Of a stretch of DNA of 64,000 bases, positions 9,485-19,668 are shown in pieces (position 1 is the stretch's first letter; each line of letters begins with the position of its first letter). Origin of the DNA: Sulfurimonas crateris (GTDB taxonomy: Bacteria > Campylobacterota > Campylobacteria > Campylobacterales > Sulfurimonadaceae); contig NZ_SZPX01000005.1 of the NCBI RefSeq assembly GCF_005217605.1, positions 1-64,000 on the forward strand. Reading direction: 5' to 3'. The position numbers were made by a program, and so were the translations under genes. Under the pieces are notes generated by a model. It was not told the DNA's origin and made no database searches. It was given only the letters and a program-made list of their open reading frames with translations.

Positions 9485-10353
9485 TGCAGTTTATTAAAAA
9501 AATATTTTCTCCTATTGTCGCTACAATAAAATTTATCCAAGAGCATTTCAAAGCAATGCTCTTTTTGCTTATACTCTTTTTGATATTCGCACCCCAAAGC
9601 AAAGAGAATCTAAAACCGCACAATCTTGAGCAGATATACCTTGTAGGTCCTGTAATGGAGATCTCAGAGGTCGTAGAGCAGATAGATGAAGCGGCTTCGA
9701 ATGAGTTTGTAAAAGGCATATTGTTCAATGTTGACTCCCCGGGAGGAGCAGTTGCGCCATCTATTGAGGTTGCTTATGCCATAAAAAGAGCAAGAGAGAA
9801 GAAACCTGTTATTGTCTATGCCAGCGGAACACTAGCAAGCGGGAGCTACTATGCAAGCATCTGGGCAAACGAGATAATCGCAAATCCGGGCTCAATGGTC
9901 GGGAGTATCGGTGTTATTATGCAAGGGGCTGATGTGAGCGAACTTATGGGCAAAATAGGAATCAAATCACAGAGTGTTCAAGCAGGAAAATATAAAAAGG
10001 TCGGAGCAAGCGACAGAGAGTGGACGGAGTATGAGATAAATGAGTTGAATAAGGTCATACAGGGAACTTATGACCTTTTTACCACAGATGTTGCAGATGC
10101 CAGAGGCTTAGATATTAAAAAGCGAGACACTTTTGCAAATGCGCATATCTTTACTGCAAAACAGGCCAAAGATGTGGGACTGATCGACAGTATAGGTGTT
10201 GAGTATGACGCCAAGAAGAGGCTTGCAAGCTTAAGCGGAGTAAGCGAGCCGCTCTGGAATAAAGAGGATAGATTTGATAAATTTATTAAAAAACTCTCGG
10301 CACAGACAGCGGCTAGCATCCATACCTACTTTCCTGCACTTGTACTAAAGTAG
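9484..10353 (+). CDS. sppA: signal peptide peptidase SppA (S49 protease)
   Basis: Inner-membrane serine protease that degrades cleaved signal peptides. One N-terminal membrane segment (about 18-38) is followed by an S49 domain: VDSPGGAV forms the oxyanion region, SGTLASGSYY holds the conserved glycine-rich turn, PGSMVGSIGVIMQG contains the catalytic serine, and GKYKKVG the candidate catalytic lysine. Length 289 corresponds to the short, single-domain form. It is translationally coupled to the upstream amidohydrolase. Confidence 0.9.
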   Translation: MQFIKKIFSPIVATIKFIQEHFKAMLFLLILFLIFAPQSKENLKPHNLEQIYLVGPVMEISEVVEQIDEAASNEFVKGILFNVDSPGGAVAPSIEVAYAIKRAREKKPVIVYASGTLASGSYYASIWANEIIANPGSMVGSIGVIMQGADVSELMGKIGIKSQSVQAGKYKKVGASDREWTEYEINELNKVIQGTYDLFTTDVADARGLDIKKRDTFANAHIFTAKQAKDVGLIDSIGVEYDAKKRLASLSGVSEPLWNKEDRFDKFIKKLSAQTAASIHTYFPALVLK

Positions 10354-10367
10354 AGGCGTCTGACTTT

Positions 10368-10823
10368 TTACTCTTTTTCTAGTGAGAGCAAGAACTCTTT
10401 TCTCCACACCCCTCCCGTATATCCGCCTATATTTCCGTTTGAAGATATAACGCGGTGACACGGAATGAGAATAGCTATTGGATTTTTGCCATTAGCATTG
10501 GCAACCGCCCTTACGGCTTTTGGATTGCCGAGCATTTGCGCCTCCTTGGCGTATGAGACTGTTTTGCCGTAAGGTATTTTAAGAAGTGTGTTCCAAACGT
10601 CCATTTGAAACTCTGTTCCGCTTGGAGAGAGCGGCAGTGTAAATGTTTGTCGTTTTTTGCAGAAGTACTCATTTAACTCGCGTTCTAGTTGAAGCAAGAG
10701 AGGATGATCTGAGCACTTATCTTGCGTCTCTTCCTCCACAAAATCAAGATGGATCAGAGCATTTGCATCTGCAACAGCTTTCAGCATACCTATAGGAGTA
10801 GAGATAAGACGACTAAAATGCAC
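10368..10823 (-). CDS. ogt: methylated-DNA--protein-cysteine methyltransferase
   Basis: Suicide repair protein that transfers the alkyl group from O6-alkylguanine to its own cysteine. The active-site motif is IPCHRV near residue 122, preceded by the helix-turn-helix region with YGKTVSYAKEA and followed by GGYTGGVWRKEFLL. Length 151 is typical of the Ogt type without an Ada regulatory domain. It begins on the last base of the preceding gene's stop codon and is convergent with sppA across 14 bases. Confidence 0.92.
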   Translation of the reverse strand: MHFSRLISTPIGMLKAVADANALIHLDFVEEETQDKCSDHPLLLQLERELNEYFCKKRQTFTLPLSPSGTEFQMDVWNTLLKIPYGKTVSYAKEAQMLGNPKAVRAVANANGKNPIAILIPCHRVISSNGNIGGYTGGVWRKEFLLSLEKE

Positions 10824-11248
10824 TACTTCTCTTTTTCCTTCTCTTTTTTTTGTGGTTTTTTTCTGAACATATGATATTTTTCTCTCTCTAAAAGATCCTC
10901 TACATATGCAGCTTCCGCTTTTTTTACGCTCTTCCAGATGCCTGATGGAAGCCTTACCTGAAGCTTCTTTTTCTCTTTTAGTTTTATGATCTTTTTAATG
11001 GATAGTATCTTGGAAACGGGTGAGAAATCGACATCTGTAAGGTCTATGTCGTTCTTATAAAAAAGCGTCTGTTTGCTAAAATGCCCCCAACCCGGAATTC
11101 CATCTTCGGTATAGGGGACTTCATAATCATTTTTAAAGTTTACCATTATCTTATAGTGGCTGTTCTCAAAGATCTGAGACACATTCCCAGGACCGAATAC
11201 CAAGCCGTAAACGGCGTCTCCGAGCTTAACGTTATCAAAATATGCCAT
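10823..11248 (-). CDS. uncharacterised protein with Lys/Glu-rich tail
   Basis: A 141-residue soluble protein. Its N-terminus (LGDAVYGLVFGPGNVSQI) looks like a small beta-barrel of KOW/SH3 type, judging by alternating hydrophobic residues and glycines. The last 30 residues are highly basic and end in repeated KE pairs. I do not recognise a family. It is upstream of and touching ogt, so the two are probably co-transcribed, but this does not establish a DNA-repair role. Confidence 0.65.
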   Translation of the reverse strand: MAYFDNVKLGDAVYGLVFGPGNVSQIFENSHYKIMVNFKNDYEVPYTEDGIPGWGHFSKQTLFYKNDIDLTDVDFSPVSKILSIKKIIKLKEKKKLQVRLPSGIWKSVKKAEAAYVEDLLEREKYHMFRKKPQKKEKEKEK

Positions 11249-11306
11249 AACTACTCCTAATTTTTAAAAAGTGTACTATAACACGATTACGAAAAAATTA
11301 CATCCG

Positions 11307-11903
11307 CTAAATTATAACTTTAACAACGCTTGGCATATTGTCAAAAATTCTTTTTACTCTCTCTTGCCAAAGCTCGCCGAACTCTTTTACCTCTGCAGCA
11401 TTTGCCATGCCGCCCATCATCTTTTGCATAAGCTGCTGCATTTTCGGACTTCCGCCTACCAGCGACGGATCATAGTAGACATCCACGCTTTTGCCACTGT
11501 CCAATCTTGTAAATTTGACCGACGAGCTTATATTTGCATCAAAATGCATCAGAGAGTGGCGTGCAAATTTACCGCCCAAGCCTTTAAAACCGCTCTTATC
11601 GGTAGCTCCCGTTATTTGAGAGATCACATTGCTTATAACGCCTGCTACGCCATCTTCAAGCGACTCTTTAAACTCTACTTTTATCTCACCCCTTACGGCA
11701 GGCTGGTTTGGATATAGAGCTTTTAACCCCGCATAAGCAGTTATGTATGCACCCGCCACTGTCGGACAGCTATGCCCCGCTGCCTTTACAACCTCTAAAT
11801 AGTTAAACTCATATATGCCACCCTCAAACGCGCCTAAAACATTCGCTAGAGGATCGACAACCTTAATAGTATCTACCGTATCAAAAAACTCCGGATATTT
11901 CAT
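11307..11903 (-). CDS. FmdE-like protein
   Basis: A 198-residue protein whose segment AAGHSCPTVAGAYITAYAGLKAL (about 38-60; key residues His, Cys, Pro) resembles the FmdE family, named after a gene near methanogen formylmethanofuran dehydrogenases. The cysteine-containing GHSCP is the putative metal ligand site. It lacks the C-terminal zinc ribbon of longer FmdE proteins. The start is the ATG at 11903, because the run of five G immediately upstream (11908-11912) is a good ribosome site; a GTG at 11915 would overlap that site. It stands alone. Function unknown. Confidence 0.7.
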   Translation of the reverse strand: MKYPEFFDTVDTIKVVDPLANVLGAFEGGIYEFNYLEVVKAAGHSCPTVAGAYITAYAGLKALYPNQPAVRGEIKVEFKESLEDGVAGVISNVISQITGATDKSGFKGLGGKFARHSLMHFDANISSSVKFTRLDSGKSVDVYYDPSLVGGSPKMQQLMQKMMGGMANAAEVKEFGELWQERVKRIFDNMPSVVKVII

Positions 11904-11991
11904 ATAAACCCCCACTAATAAATCTCATATAATTTGAACTCATCCAAATTATATTCAGTCACTAAAGCTTTGCCCTAGCGGGCAAGAGGAG

Positions 11992-13254
11992 TCATTTTGA
12001 CTCCTGCGTACCTCTTTTTTCAAGCACTTTTGCGCTCACTGCAACCCTGTCACTCATCAGATCAAAAATTTCATCAACCTCTAAAGAGGCAATATCTATC
12101 ACTTTTGCATCTTTGGATATCTGAACAAAACCTTTTTTGCTTTTTAACTTTGGATCGTTGGATTCTAGCATCTTTTGCAGCGTTGTCACTTGATTTCGGG
12201 CAATATTGATTTTGCTCTCTATTACATGTGGAAATCTTATCTTAATAGATTCGATCTCTTTAGAGAAGCTCTGCATTTTAAAAGAGATAGTTTGGTTAAA
12301 GGAGCTTTGCAGCTGTTTTACATCCTCGATCTTTTGGCTTATCTTCTTCTCGATCGAGTGCCCTGAGTATAAGTTTACAAGGTGCGTCAGCTCCTGCTTT
12401 GAGTTGTAGATCTTTTGCATAACTCTTTGCGTATATTGCGTAGAAATTGAGTCTATATGCTGATACAGCTCATTACTCTCAGGCAGTATCATCTGCATAG
12501 CCGCACTTGGAGTCGGTGCTCTTAGATCTGCTACAAAATCGCTTATAACCCAATCTATCTCATGCCCGACGGCAGAGACTATCGGTGTTTTTGCTTTAAA
12601 GATCGCATCTGCCACGATCTCTTCGTTAAATGCCCACAAATCCTCTATGCTTCCACCGCCGCGCCCCATAACAATGACATCATACACTTTGGTATCGGCT
12701 AGACCAAGAGCCTTTACAATGGCAGGAGCTGCGCTCTCTCCCTGAACCAAAACATCATATATATCTATCTCTACCGCTCTGTATCTGCTGTTTGCAACAC
12801 GGAGCATATCCTGCAGTGCGGCCCCTGTTGCAGAAGTTATAAGAGCGATCTTTTTTGGAAATTTTACAAGAGGTTTTTTTCTTGCGCTATCAAAGTATCC
12901 CTTTGATGAGAGTCTCTCTTTTAGCTGCTCATAAGCAAGCGCCAAAGCTCCGTGACCGGAAGGCTGGATACTAAAGCAGTTTATCTGATACTCGCCGCGC
13001 GGTTTGTAAAGCGTTATGGCTCCATCAAGGATAACCTTTAGCCCCTCTTGAAGTTCAAACTTCAACTTTGAGGCATTTCCCTTGAACATAACCGCTTTTA
13101 TTGATGATGAGGCATCTTTTAGAGTGAAGTAGATGTGTCCGCTGTTATGGCATGTTACGCGCGAGAGTTCGCCCTCTACCAAGACTCTTGTAAAGGTGCT
13201 CTCTAAAACTGTTTTGATCTGCTCATTTAAAGAAGAGACACTAAGTGTTTGCAA
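11992..13254 (-). CDS. xseA: exodeoxyribonuclease VII large subunit
   Basis: Large subunit of exonuclease VII, which degrades single-stranded DNA from both ends. The N-terminal OB-fold begins with LSVSSLNEQIK and contains GHIYFTLKD; the catalytic domain includes GRGGGSIEDLWAFNEE and SAVGHEIDWVISDFVADLRAPTPSAA, and a long coiled-coil occupies about 270-370. Length 420 is typical. The only credible start is TTG at 13254, with a weak ribosome site. The small subunit gene xseB is not next to it. Confidence 0.92.
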   Translation of the reverse strand: MQTLSVSSLNEQIKTVLESTFTRVLVEGELSRVTCHNSGHIYFTLKDASSSIKAVMFKGNASKLKFELQEGLKVILDGAITLYKPRGEYQINCFSIQPSGHGALALAYEQLKERLSSKGYFDSARKKPLVKFPKKIALITSATGAALQDMLRVANSRYRAVEIDIYDVLVQGESAAPAIVKALGLADTKVYDVIVMGRGGGSIEDLWAFNEEIVADAIFKAKTPIVSAVGHEIDWVISDFVADLRAPTPSAAMQMILPESNELYQHIDSISTQYTQRVMQKIYNSKQELTHLVNLYSGHSIEKKISQKIEDVKQLQSSFNQTISFKMQSFSKEIESIKIRFPHVIESKINIARNQVTTLQKMLESNDPKLKSKKGFVQISKDAKVIDIASLEVDEIFDLMSDRVAVSAKVLEKRGTQESK

Positions 13255-13265
13255 AACTCTGTTGC

Positions 13266-13976
13266 CTATTTTTTTCTTGCAATGAGAAGTGTTGAGATAT
13301 CCATAGAGAAACTTTTTGTATAAACTATCTCAAAGCCTGCTTCAACAAGCTCATTTTGCATATTTTCAACCGTTGAGAAATCACCTATAGAGTTTGGCAG
13401 GTACTCATACGCTTCTAGATTGTTAGATATAAAACCGCCCACTTTAGGCAGTATCTTATTCATATAGAAGTCTCTTATTTTACCAAGAAGCGAAGGGTTC
13501 TCGTTTTTCATAAACTCTAAAATGACAACAAGACCGCCATCTTTTAAAACTCTGTTGAACTCTCTAAGTGCCGCTTCTCTCTCAACAACATTTCTTATAC
13601 CGTATGTAATGCTTAAAATATCCGCACTCTTATCATCAAGCGGGATCTCTGTAGCTTTTGCTATGTGGTAGTTGAATTTGGGAAACTTCTCTCTTGCTAC
13701 GTTTACCATGCCGTTAGATGGATCAACGCCGACTATCTCTCCAAGCGCAATAGCGTTTACTTCAGATCTTTTTTTCCAAAAGTCCATCATATCGCCAGTT
13801 CCGCAAGCAACGTCAACAATCTTATCGATAGACTCTTTTGCATAAAATTTGTAAGCCAGATCACAAGCTTTGCGTCTCCAGCTCTTATCGACGCCCATAC
13901 TCATAACACGGTTTGCCGTATCGTAAGTAGGCGCTATGTTGTCAAACATAGATACGATCTTTTCCTGTTTTTCCAT
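13266..13976 (-). CDS. ubiE: demethylmenaquinone methyltransferase UbiE/MenG
   Basis: SAM-dependent C-methyltransferase performing the last step of menaquinone synthesis. Motifs: MFDNIAPTYD at the N-terminus, the SAM-binding DVACGTGDM near residues 54-62, and the family hallmark YGIRNVVEREAALREFNRVLK. Length 236 is typical. As Campylobacterota use menaquinone, the MenG role is the relevant one, complementing the futalosine-pathway deaminase at 8264. It lies between ribD and xseA. Confidence 0.92.
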   Translation of the reverse strand: MEKQEKIVSMFDNIAPTYDTANRVMSMGVDKSWRRKACDLAYKFYAKESIDKIVDVACGTGDMMDFWKKRSEVNAIALGEIVGVDPSNGMVNVAREKFPKFNYHIAKATEIPLDDKSADILSITYGIRNVVEREAALREFNRVLKDGGLVVILEFMKNENPSLLGKIRDFYMNKILPKVGGFISNNLEAYEYLPNSIGDFSTVENMQNELVEAGFEIVYTKSFSMDISTLLIARKK

Positions 13977-13977
13977 T

Positions 13978-14994
13978 CTAGTTGTTTCCCTTTTGCTTCA
14001 TCCACATAATTATATCTTGCTCATCTTTTTGTATATTTAAAATCTCCAACTTCTCATTAATAGTTGTAAAATTACTATCTCCGCCCGTGCTCGGCGACAT
14101 AAAACAGAGATGATAGTCTGCAAACTGCATTGAGAGTTCAAACATCTTCCCTCCGCCCTCTATTATAATGTTTTTATAATCTTTTAAAAGTGAAAGATCA
14201 TCGCTTATGATGACTTTTCTTCCCTCAACACTAAAGAGGGGGATAGTTTTGTCAAACTCTTTGGTTCTTGAGTATATCAAGATATCCGGTGCTCTGCCGC
14301 CTACTAATCTGGCGTCAAGTGTCGGTCTGTCAACTCTTACGGTATTGCCGCCGATAACGAGCAGATCACAAACATCTCTCATGGCATGAACTAAGGTTCT
14401 TGATTTAAGCGAGCTGATAAGACCGCCGTCAATCGTGCCGTTTAATCTCTGAGCCCATTTAAAGAAGACGAACCTCTCTTCTCTCCACAGATCAAAAGGC
14501 TTTAAGAGCTCATCACACTCTTTTTGCATTACGGCACTCTCTACTTCTATGCCTGCATTTTTAGCTATCTCTGCTCCGCCGCAAGCTTGGGGATTTGAAT
14601 CCGTTGAGCCGATAAAGAGCTTTTTTATGCCAAGCTTAGAGATAAGAGATGCGCAAGATGGAGTTTTTCCTATGTGTGAGCATGGTTCAAGTGTTGTATA
14701 TAGGCTGACGCCATTAAAGCAGTTATTGTGATTTTGCAGAAGGTAGGTGTGAATTTGGGATGATTCATGAAGTTCTAAAATTTTTGAATCATCTGTTAGT
14801 CTAAAATATGCCGATTTCAGTGCTTCGACTTCGGCATGCGGAGCGCCTGCATATTTGTGAGCCTCAACGGAGAGTATCTCATTTTGGCTTGATAGAATAG
14901 TGCAGCCGACCGCAGGATTTGGATATGTTAGACCCTGATACTTCCAAGCCTCATCCAAGGCCAACTTCATATAAAACTGGGTATCTATTACCAT
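13978..14994 (-). CDS. ribD: bifunctional riboflavin deaminase/reductase RibD
   Basis: Second and third steps of riboflavin synthesis. The N-terminal CMP/dCMP-type deaminase domain (1-150) has the zinc ligands in PHAEVEAL and EPCSHIGKTPSC. The C-terminal reductase domain (about 155-338) starts with VFFKWAQRLNGTIDGG and has VRVDRPTLDARL. At 338 residues it is somewhat shorter than E. coli RibD (367) in the reductase part. Start overlaps rimP by 7 bases. Confidence 0.93.
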   Translation of the reverse strand: MVIDTQFYMKLALDEAWKYQGLTYPNPAVGCTILSSQNEILSVEAHKYAGAPHAEVEALKSAYFRLTDDSKILELHESSQIHTYLLQNHNNCFNGVSLYTTLEPCSHIGKTPSCASLISKLGIKKLFIGSTDSNPQACGGAEIAKNAGIEVESAVMQKECDELLKPFDLWREERFVFFKWAQRLNGTIDGGLISSLKSRTLVHAMRDVCDLLVIGGNTVRVDRPTLDARLVGGRAPDILIYSRTKEFDKTIPLFSVEGRKVIISDDLSLLKDYKNIIIEGGGKMFELSMQFADYHLCFMSPSTGGDSNFTTINEKLEILNIQKDEQDIIMWMKQKGNN

Positions 14995-15437
14995 TCAAAG
15001 TATGTTTTCGCTTTTGATATCTCGCCAAAATCAACTGAAACTTCTTCACCATCGACATCCAAGAATATCTTAGAACCTTCAACTTTAAGAAGTGTGCCTT
15101 TGAGCTTCTCTTTTGATTTTAACGAAATAGCGACTCTCTCGCCTAAACAGAGTTCAAACTGCTTGATAGTAGTGATCTTTCTCTCAATGCCGGGAGTCCC
15201 GACCTCAAGTCTATAATCCCCTGAGAGAGGTGGTGTAACATCTAAAAGTGGAGATATTAGATGCGTGAGGTTAACACACTCATCAAGACTCACCCCTTTT
15301 CTTTTACCATCTTCTATATCGTTTGAGACAACGCTTACTCTATAGATGGTATCGCTACCGTCATTTACTACTGCGATCTCATAAAGCTCTAAATCTACCG
15401 ATTTTACAAACGACTCTATATCTTTTTCTAAACTCAT
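14988..15437 (-). CDS. rimP: ribosome maturation factor RimP
   Basis: Cytoplasmic factor for 30S subunit maturation. The two-domain family pattern is recognisable: N-terminal alpha/beta domain with SPLLDVTPPLSGDYRLEVGTPG (the family signature SPLLD and GxYxLEVSSPG) and a C-terminal SH3-like domain with GTLLKVEGSKIFLDV. Length 149 is normal. It is part of the conserved infB-rbfA-rimP block, 12 bases after rbfA. Confidence 0.93.
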   Translation of the reverse strand: MSLEKDIESFVKSVDLELYEIAVVNDGSDTIYRVSVVSNDIEDGKRKGVSLDECVNLTHLISPLLDVTPPLSGDYRLEVGTPGIERKITTIKQFELCLGERVAISLKSKEKLKGTLLKVEGSKIFLDVDGEEVSVDFGEISKAKTYFEW

Positions 15438-15449
15438 AAATCTACCCGC

Positions 15450-15800
15450 TTAATCTTTGGCTATTTTCTTAAATAGCTCTTCAATATTCTGAACTTTTTT
15501 GAGCTGTTCATCAAACTCGAACGTAAGCTTTGGAGAGCGGAACCATCCCTGATCTTTCATACAAAATGTCTCAATAATAGGTCTTGCTTTTTTTAAAAGC
15601 TTTAAAAATTCGCTCTTCTTCTGCTCGCTGAAAGATGCAGGATCAATATAGACCTTGGCATCACTTCTTCCGCGTGAACACTTTATATCTATAATATCAA
15701 GCTGATGCAGTCTTGCATCGCTTAGAGAGCCTAAAGCTTCGGGAATCAATTCAAGAAGAACCGACTCTGTTCTCTTTAGCTTTATTTCAGCCTCAGTCAT
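15450..15800 (-). CDS. rbfA: ribosome-binding factor A
   Basis: Small KH-type protein that assists 16S rRNA 5'-end processing and 30S maturation. The family is recognised from size (116 residues), the N-terminal KRTESVLLELIPEALGSLSD, the middle strand KVYIDP and the C-terminal LTFEFDEQLKKVQNIEELFKKI. Position between infB and rimP is the standard bacterial arrangement and supports the call. Confidence 0.9.
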   Translation of the reverse strand: MTEAEIKLKRTESVLLELIPEALGSLSDARLHQLDIIDIKCSRGRSDAKVYIDPASFSEQKKSEFLKLLKKARPIIETFCMKDQGWFRSPKLTFEFDEQLKKVQNIEELFKKIAKD

Positions 15801-15831
15801 AATCTAAACTCCAATCTTAAAAAGCTTGCTT

Positions 15832-18480
15832 TTATAGTGACACTTTTTGCTCAATTTTTTTGAATGTCTCAATTACGTCGCCGACTATAACATCGTCATA
15901 ACCCTTGATCATAACACCGCACTCGTAACCGTTACCGATCTCTTCAACGTCATCTTTAAAGCGTTTTAGTGAAGTAAGCTCACCCTCGTGGATTACTACT
16001 CCATCACGAATAACACGAACAAGACCGCCGCGTACAAGTTTTCCGTCAACTACGACACATCCTGCAACCATTCCCTTAGGAGATTTAAATGTGTCTCTGA
16101 CTTCAGCCTGACCAGTATTTTCTTCAGTAAATTTAGGCGACATCATACCCGTTAGCATTCCTGTCATGTCATCTAATAGTTGATAGATGATAGAGTATGT
16201 TCTAATGTCAACATTTTTCTGTTTAGCAAGTGCTTTGACGCTGCCTGTAGGGCGAACGTTAAATCCAAGAAGAACACAGTTCTCACTGTTTGCAACAAGC
16301 TCAACGTCATTTTCCGTGATTCCGCCAACACCTGATGAGATAATATTTACTTTAACTTCATCATTTCTAAGTTCGCTAAGTGAGCTTCTAATAGCCTCAA
16401 GTGAACCGTGAACATCTGTTTTAAGAACAACTTTAAGAGATTTCAGTTTGCCCTCTGCGATCATGCTCGTCATATCTTCAAGAGTTGATTTCGTACTGTG
16501 AGAAAGCTCTTTATGTCTATCATACTCATGACGTTTTTGTGCATACTCTCTAGCTTCTTTATCGCTGTTCATAGCCATCATAACTTCACCCGAAGATGGA
16601 ACTTCATTAAGACCTACTACTACCGCAGTATGACTTGGCTTTATCTCTTTTATCTGTTTTTTATGCTCATCTATAAGAGCTTTTACGCGACCGAAAGAGC
16701 TGCCGCACACAACATAATCACCTACTCTAAGCGTTCCGTTTTGAACGATTACAGTAGCAACAGGTCCGCGTCCTTTTTCAAGAGAAGACTCAACAACCGC
16801 AGCTTTTGCCATAGCATTTTCGTTTGCTTTTAGCTCTAGAACTTCAGCAGTCAGCAGGATATTTTCAAGAAGATCATCTATCCCCATCCCTGTTTTAGCA
16901 GACAATGGAATAAACTCTATATCTCCGCCCCAATCAGCAGGGTTAAGACCGCGTTCAGCCATCTGTCCTTTGACCATATCAGGGTTTGCTGTCTCTTTAT
17001 CCATCTTGTTTAGAGCTACGATCACAGGAGCACCGGACTCTTTTGCAAGTTTTATAACCTCTTCGGTCTGTGGCTTAACACCGTCATCAGCCGCTACAAC
17101 TATTACGATAATATCCGTAACATCAGTACCTCTTTGACGCATCTGTGAAAATGCTGCGTGTCCCGGAGTATCTATAAACGTGATCGCTTCTCCGTTTTGC
17201 TCGATCGTATATGCACCGATATGCTGCGTGATGCCGCCTGCTTCATCTTCAGTCACTTTTGCTTTTCTTATCGCATCTAGAAGTGAAGTTTTACCGTGGT
17301 CAACGTGTCCCATAATAGTAATAACAGGAGCTCTTTTTGTTGCATTTTCATCGATCTCCTCTGCCATATCCTCTTCGTAGTTAAACGCATCTTTTGGATC
17401 TACGATAGTTACTTCAACACCGAACTCTTCAGAGAGGATCTCGATCTCGTCACTTCCCAAAAAGTCATTTTTAGTCATCATCAACCCAAGGCTAAAGAGA
17501 ACTTTTATAACATCGGAGATAGGACGGTTTAACTTTTCTGCGAACTCGTAAACACGAATATCTTCAGGGATCTCAACATGTGTGACTACAAGATCTTCAG
17601 GTTTGTCTTTTGTATATTTCTTTCTCTTGTCACGAGCAACTTTTCTGCCTCTTGGAGCAGCTTTTTTATTTGCATTTCTTCCTATAGGCTTTGGAGCTTT
17701 TGGCTTTCTTGGCTCCTCAGGAATCATATCGCGTCTCTCTGTAGCGTTTAGATCAAGTAAAACTACCTGATCATCCATATCCATGGAGACTTCAGCCAAA
17801 GAGCCGCCGAAAATATCTATCTTTACGCCCTGCTCTTGCTTTTTAGCTCCTGCAGCCTGTTTTATCTTTTTCTTTTTAGCCAGCTCTTCTAAAACATCAG
17901 CGCTCATCTTACCGTATGTAGAGACTGTTGACTTTGATTTTGACGGTTGTTCGAAATCCTCTTTATCAAAACTCTCTTGAGGCTGTTTTTTCTTTTTAAC
18001 GATCTTAAGACCAGACTTTTTGATCTGCATCTTTTTAGGCTCCTCAGTTGCTGTTGAGCTCTCAGCTTCCTCTTGAGTATCGTTGCTCTCTTTTATTTGA
18101 GGTTTTTCCTCTTTTAGAGCTGTTTTTGTCTCTACTTTTTTCTCATCACTCTCATCTTTTTCTTTAGCGACCTCTTTTTTTGCGCTATCTTCCTGCTTGG
18201 CATCAGGTTTTTTATCGTCAGCTTTTGGAGTTTCTTGTTTAGGAGCTTTCTCTTTTTGAGTATCACTGGTTGTTTTAGCAGTTGTTTCAGTCTCTGTCTT
18301 TGGTGCCTCTGCAAGCTCGCCGCTCATAATATAGTTCATTAAACTCTCTGCTTCTTGCATTGTAACTGAGCTGTTTGCCGACTTTACGTCAAGACCCATA
18401 TCTGAGGCTTTTTTAACAACATCTTTTGAAGTTATCCCTAGCTCTTTTGCAACTTCATGTACTCTAACTTTTTCTGTCAT
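15832..18480 (-). CDS. infB: translation initiation factor IF-2
   Basis: GTPase that brings fMet-tRNA to the ribosome. The N-terminal IF2-N motif ([18 protein letters not shown]) is followed by a Lys/Glu/Ala-rich low-complexity region to about residue 290. The GTPase domain contains [14 protein letters not shown] (G1), DTPGHAAFS (G3) and NKMD (G4), and the C-terminal domains follow ([13 protein letters not shown]). Length 882 is typical for this phylum. Start overlaps ylxR by 17 bases. The stop codon lies in a small AAAAGC/GCTTTT hairpin (15820-15833) before rbfA. Confidence 0.97.
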   Translation of the reverse strand: MTEKVRVHEVAKELGITSKDVVKKASDMGLDVKSANSSVTMQEAESLMNYIMSGELAEAPKTETETTAKTTSDTQKEKAPKQETPKADDKKPDAKQEDSAKKEVAKEKDESDEKKVETKTALKEEKPQIKESNDTQEEAESSTATEEPKKMQIKKSGLKIVKKKKQPQESFDKEDFEQPSKSKSTVSTYGKMSADVLEELAKKKKIKQAAGAKKQEQGVKIDIFGGSLAEVSMDMDDQVVLLDLNATERRDMIPEEPRKPKAPKPIGRNANKKAAPRGRKVARDKRKKYTKDKPEDLVVTHVEIPEDIRVYEFAEKLNRPISDVIKVLFSLGLMMTKNDFLGSDEIEILSEEFGVEVTIVDPKDAFNYEEDMAEEIDENATKRAPVITIMGHVDHGKTSLLDAIRKAKVTEDEAGGITQHIGAYTIEQNGEAITFIDTPGHAAFSQMRQRGTDVTDIIVIVVAADDGVKPQTEEVIKLAKESGAPVIVALNKMDKETANPDMVKGQMAERGLNPADWGGDIEFIPLSAKTGMGIDDLLENILLTAEVLELKANENAMAKAAVVESSLEKGRGPVATVIVQNGTLRVGDYVVCGSSFGRVKALIDEHKKQIKEIKPSHTAVVVGLNEVPSSGEVMMAMNSDKEAREYAQKRHEYDRHKELSHSTKSTLEDMTSMIAEGKLKSLKVVLKTDVHGSLEAIRSSLSELRNDEVKVNIISSGVGGITENDVELVANSENCVLLGFNVRPTGSVKALAKQKNVDIRTYSIIYQLLDDMTGMLTGMMSPKFTEENTGQAEVRDTFKSPKGMVAGCVVVDGKLVRGGLVRVIRDGVVIHEGELTSLKRFKDDVEEIGNGYECGVMIKGYDDVIVGDVIETFKKIEQKVSL

Positions 18481-18727
18481 CAGTGATGATCTCCTTTAGT
18501 GTTTTGGCAAGTTTGTCTCTCTCACCGCTTTTGCATTGCCGCATCAACGCTTTTAATACTTTTTTCTCATCTGCAAGACAAATTTTGCATATATAAAAAC
18601 TTCTGCCGCTACCTCTAAAAAGACTAAGCTGTGAATCTATGCACTGAAGTCTTATAAGATTGTTTTGCGCGTCTCTCTGCCTGCAAGAGATACACATCCT
18701 AAGAGGCTGGTTTAATTTTTTCGCCAT
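18464..18727 (-). CDS. ylxR: YlxR-like RNA-binding protein (DUF448)
   Basis: Small basic protein of the YlxR family. Motifs: [10 protein letters not shown] with the CxxC near the N-terminus, a [11 protein letters not shown] segment and a second cysteine pair, forming an apparent four-cysteine site that many YlxR proteins lack. Position directly upstream of infB is classic. I chose ATG 18727 (87 residues); an in-frame TTG at 18736 sits nearer the AAGGAAG and cannot be excluded. Confidence 0.82.
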   Translation of the reverse strand: MAKKLNQPLRMCISCRQRDAQNNLIRLQCIDSQLSLFRGSGRSFYICKICLADEKKVLKALMRQCKSGERDKLAKTLKEIITDDRKS

Positions 18728-18771
18728 TATATCCAAAACTTCCTTGATTTACTAAGAAGATATCAATTAAC

Positions 18772-19668
18772 CTATTTTTCTACTATAAGTCCGTCGTTAT
18801 CAAAATCCAGTATCTTTACCACAAATTCCGGAAATTTTTGGCTCAGCTTATTTGCGATTGCTACAGAATCTTCATCATATACCATTGAGAAAAATGTTGA
18901 ACCGCTCCCCGAGAGAGTGCTCATAAGCGCACCGCTCTCATATGCGGTCTTTTGGACTCCGAATAGTTCAGGCAGTGTTTTCATTCTCGCCTTTTGGTGA
19001 AATCTGTCCTGCGAAGCAAGTTTTAAGATCTCCCAATCTTCGTTAAAAAAAGCCGCAACGCTAAGCGCAGTGTGTGAGAGATTGTAAATAGCGTTCTCTT
19101 TGGAGTATGATTTTGGCAGAAGCGTTCTTGCTCTTGCGGTGTTCATCTGCTTGTTGGGGATTACCACAACCGCTTTAATATAATCGGGAAGATGTTTTTT
19201 TTGCGAAAAAACCTTTCCCTTCTCTACGGTCGCAGCATTAAAACCGCCCATTACAGCAGGAGTTATATTGTCAGGATGGGACTCATAGACCAGAGCGTGG
19301 TTTAGTATTCTTCTTTTTGAGACGTTTATACCCGCTGCTTCATGCGCGCTTGCAATTGCACTAACTATTACGGCAGAAGAGCTGCCCAGACCTCTAGACA
19401 TAGGTATCTGGTTGTAAAACGTAAACTTAAAGTTTTGTCGCTTTTTGGTAAGCCTGTTGTAGTGTTCATTAAAGATGCTGACAAAAAGATTGTTGCCCTT
19501 TAGCTTAGGATTGTTCTCCCCCTCGCCCTTTATGCTGACACTGAAAAACTTTGATGGATGAAACTCAACTACATTTCGTAGATCAACTGCTAAACCTAAA
19601 GAGTCAAATCCAGGTCCGAGGTTTGCGCTTGTTGCCGGTACACTTACTGTCACTTTTTTCCTATCCAA
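18772..19668 (-). CDS. thrB: homoserine kinase
   Basis: GHMP-family kinase phosphorylating homoserine for threonine synthesis. The N-terminus [19 protein letters not shown] and the ATP loop [10 protein letters not shown] are diagnostic, and the C-terminal LSGSGSTFF matches GHMP motif 3. Length 298 is typical. It overlaps tsaB by 8 bases. Asd, which makes the precursor aspartate semialdehyde, is encoded at the end of this window. Confidence 0.94.
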   Translation of the reverse strand: MDRKKVTVSVPATSANLGPGFDSLGLAVDLRNVVEFHPSKFFSVSIKGEGENNPKLKGNNLFVSIFNEHYNRLTKKRQNFKFTFYNQIPMSRGLGSSSAVIVSAIASAHEAAGINVSKRRILNHALVYESHPDNITPAVMGGFNAATVEKGKVFSQKKHLPDYIKAVVVIPNKQMNTARARTLLPKSYSKENAIYNLSHTALSVAAFFNEDWEILKLASQDRFHQKARMKTLPELFGVQKTAYESGALMSTLSGSGSTFFSMVYDEDSVAIANKLSQKFPEFVVKILDFDNDGLIVEK

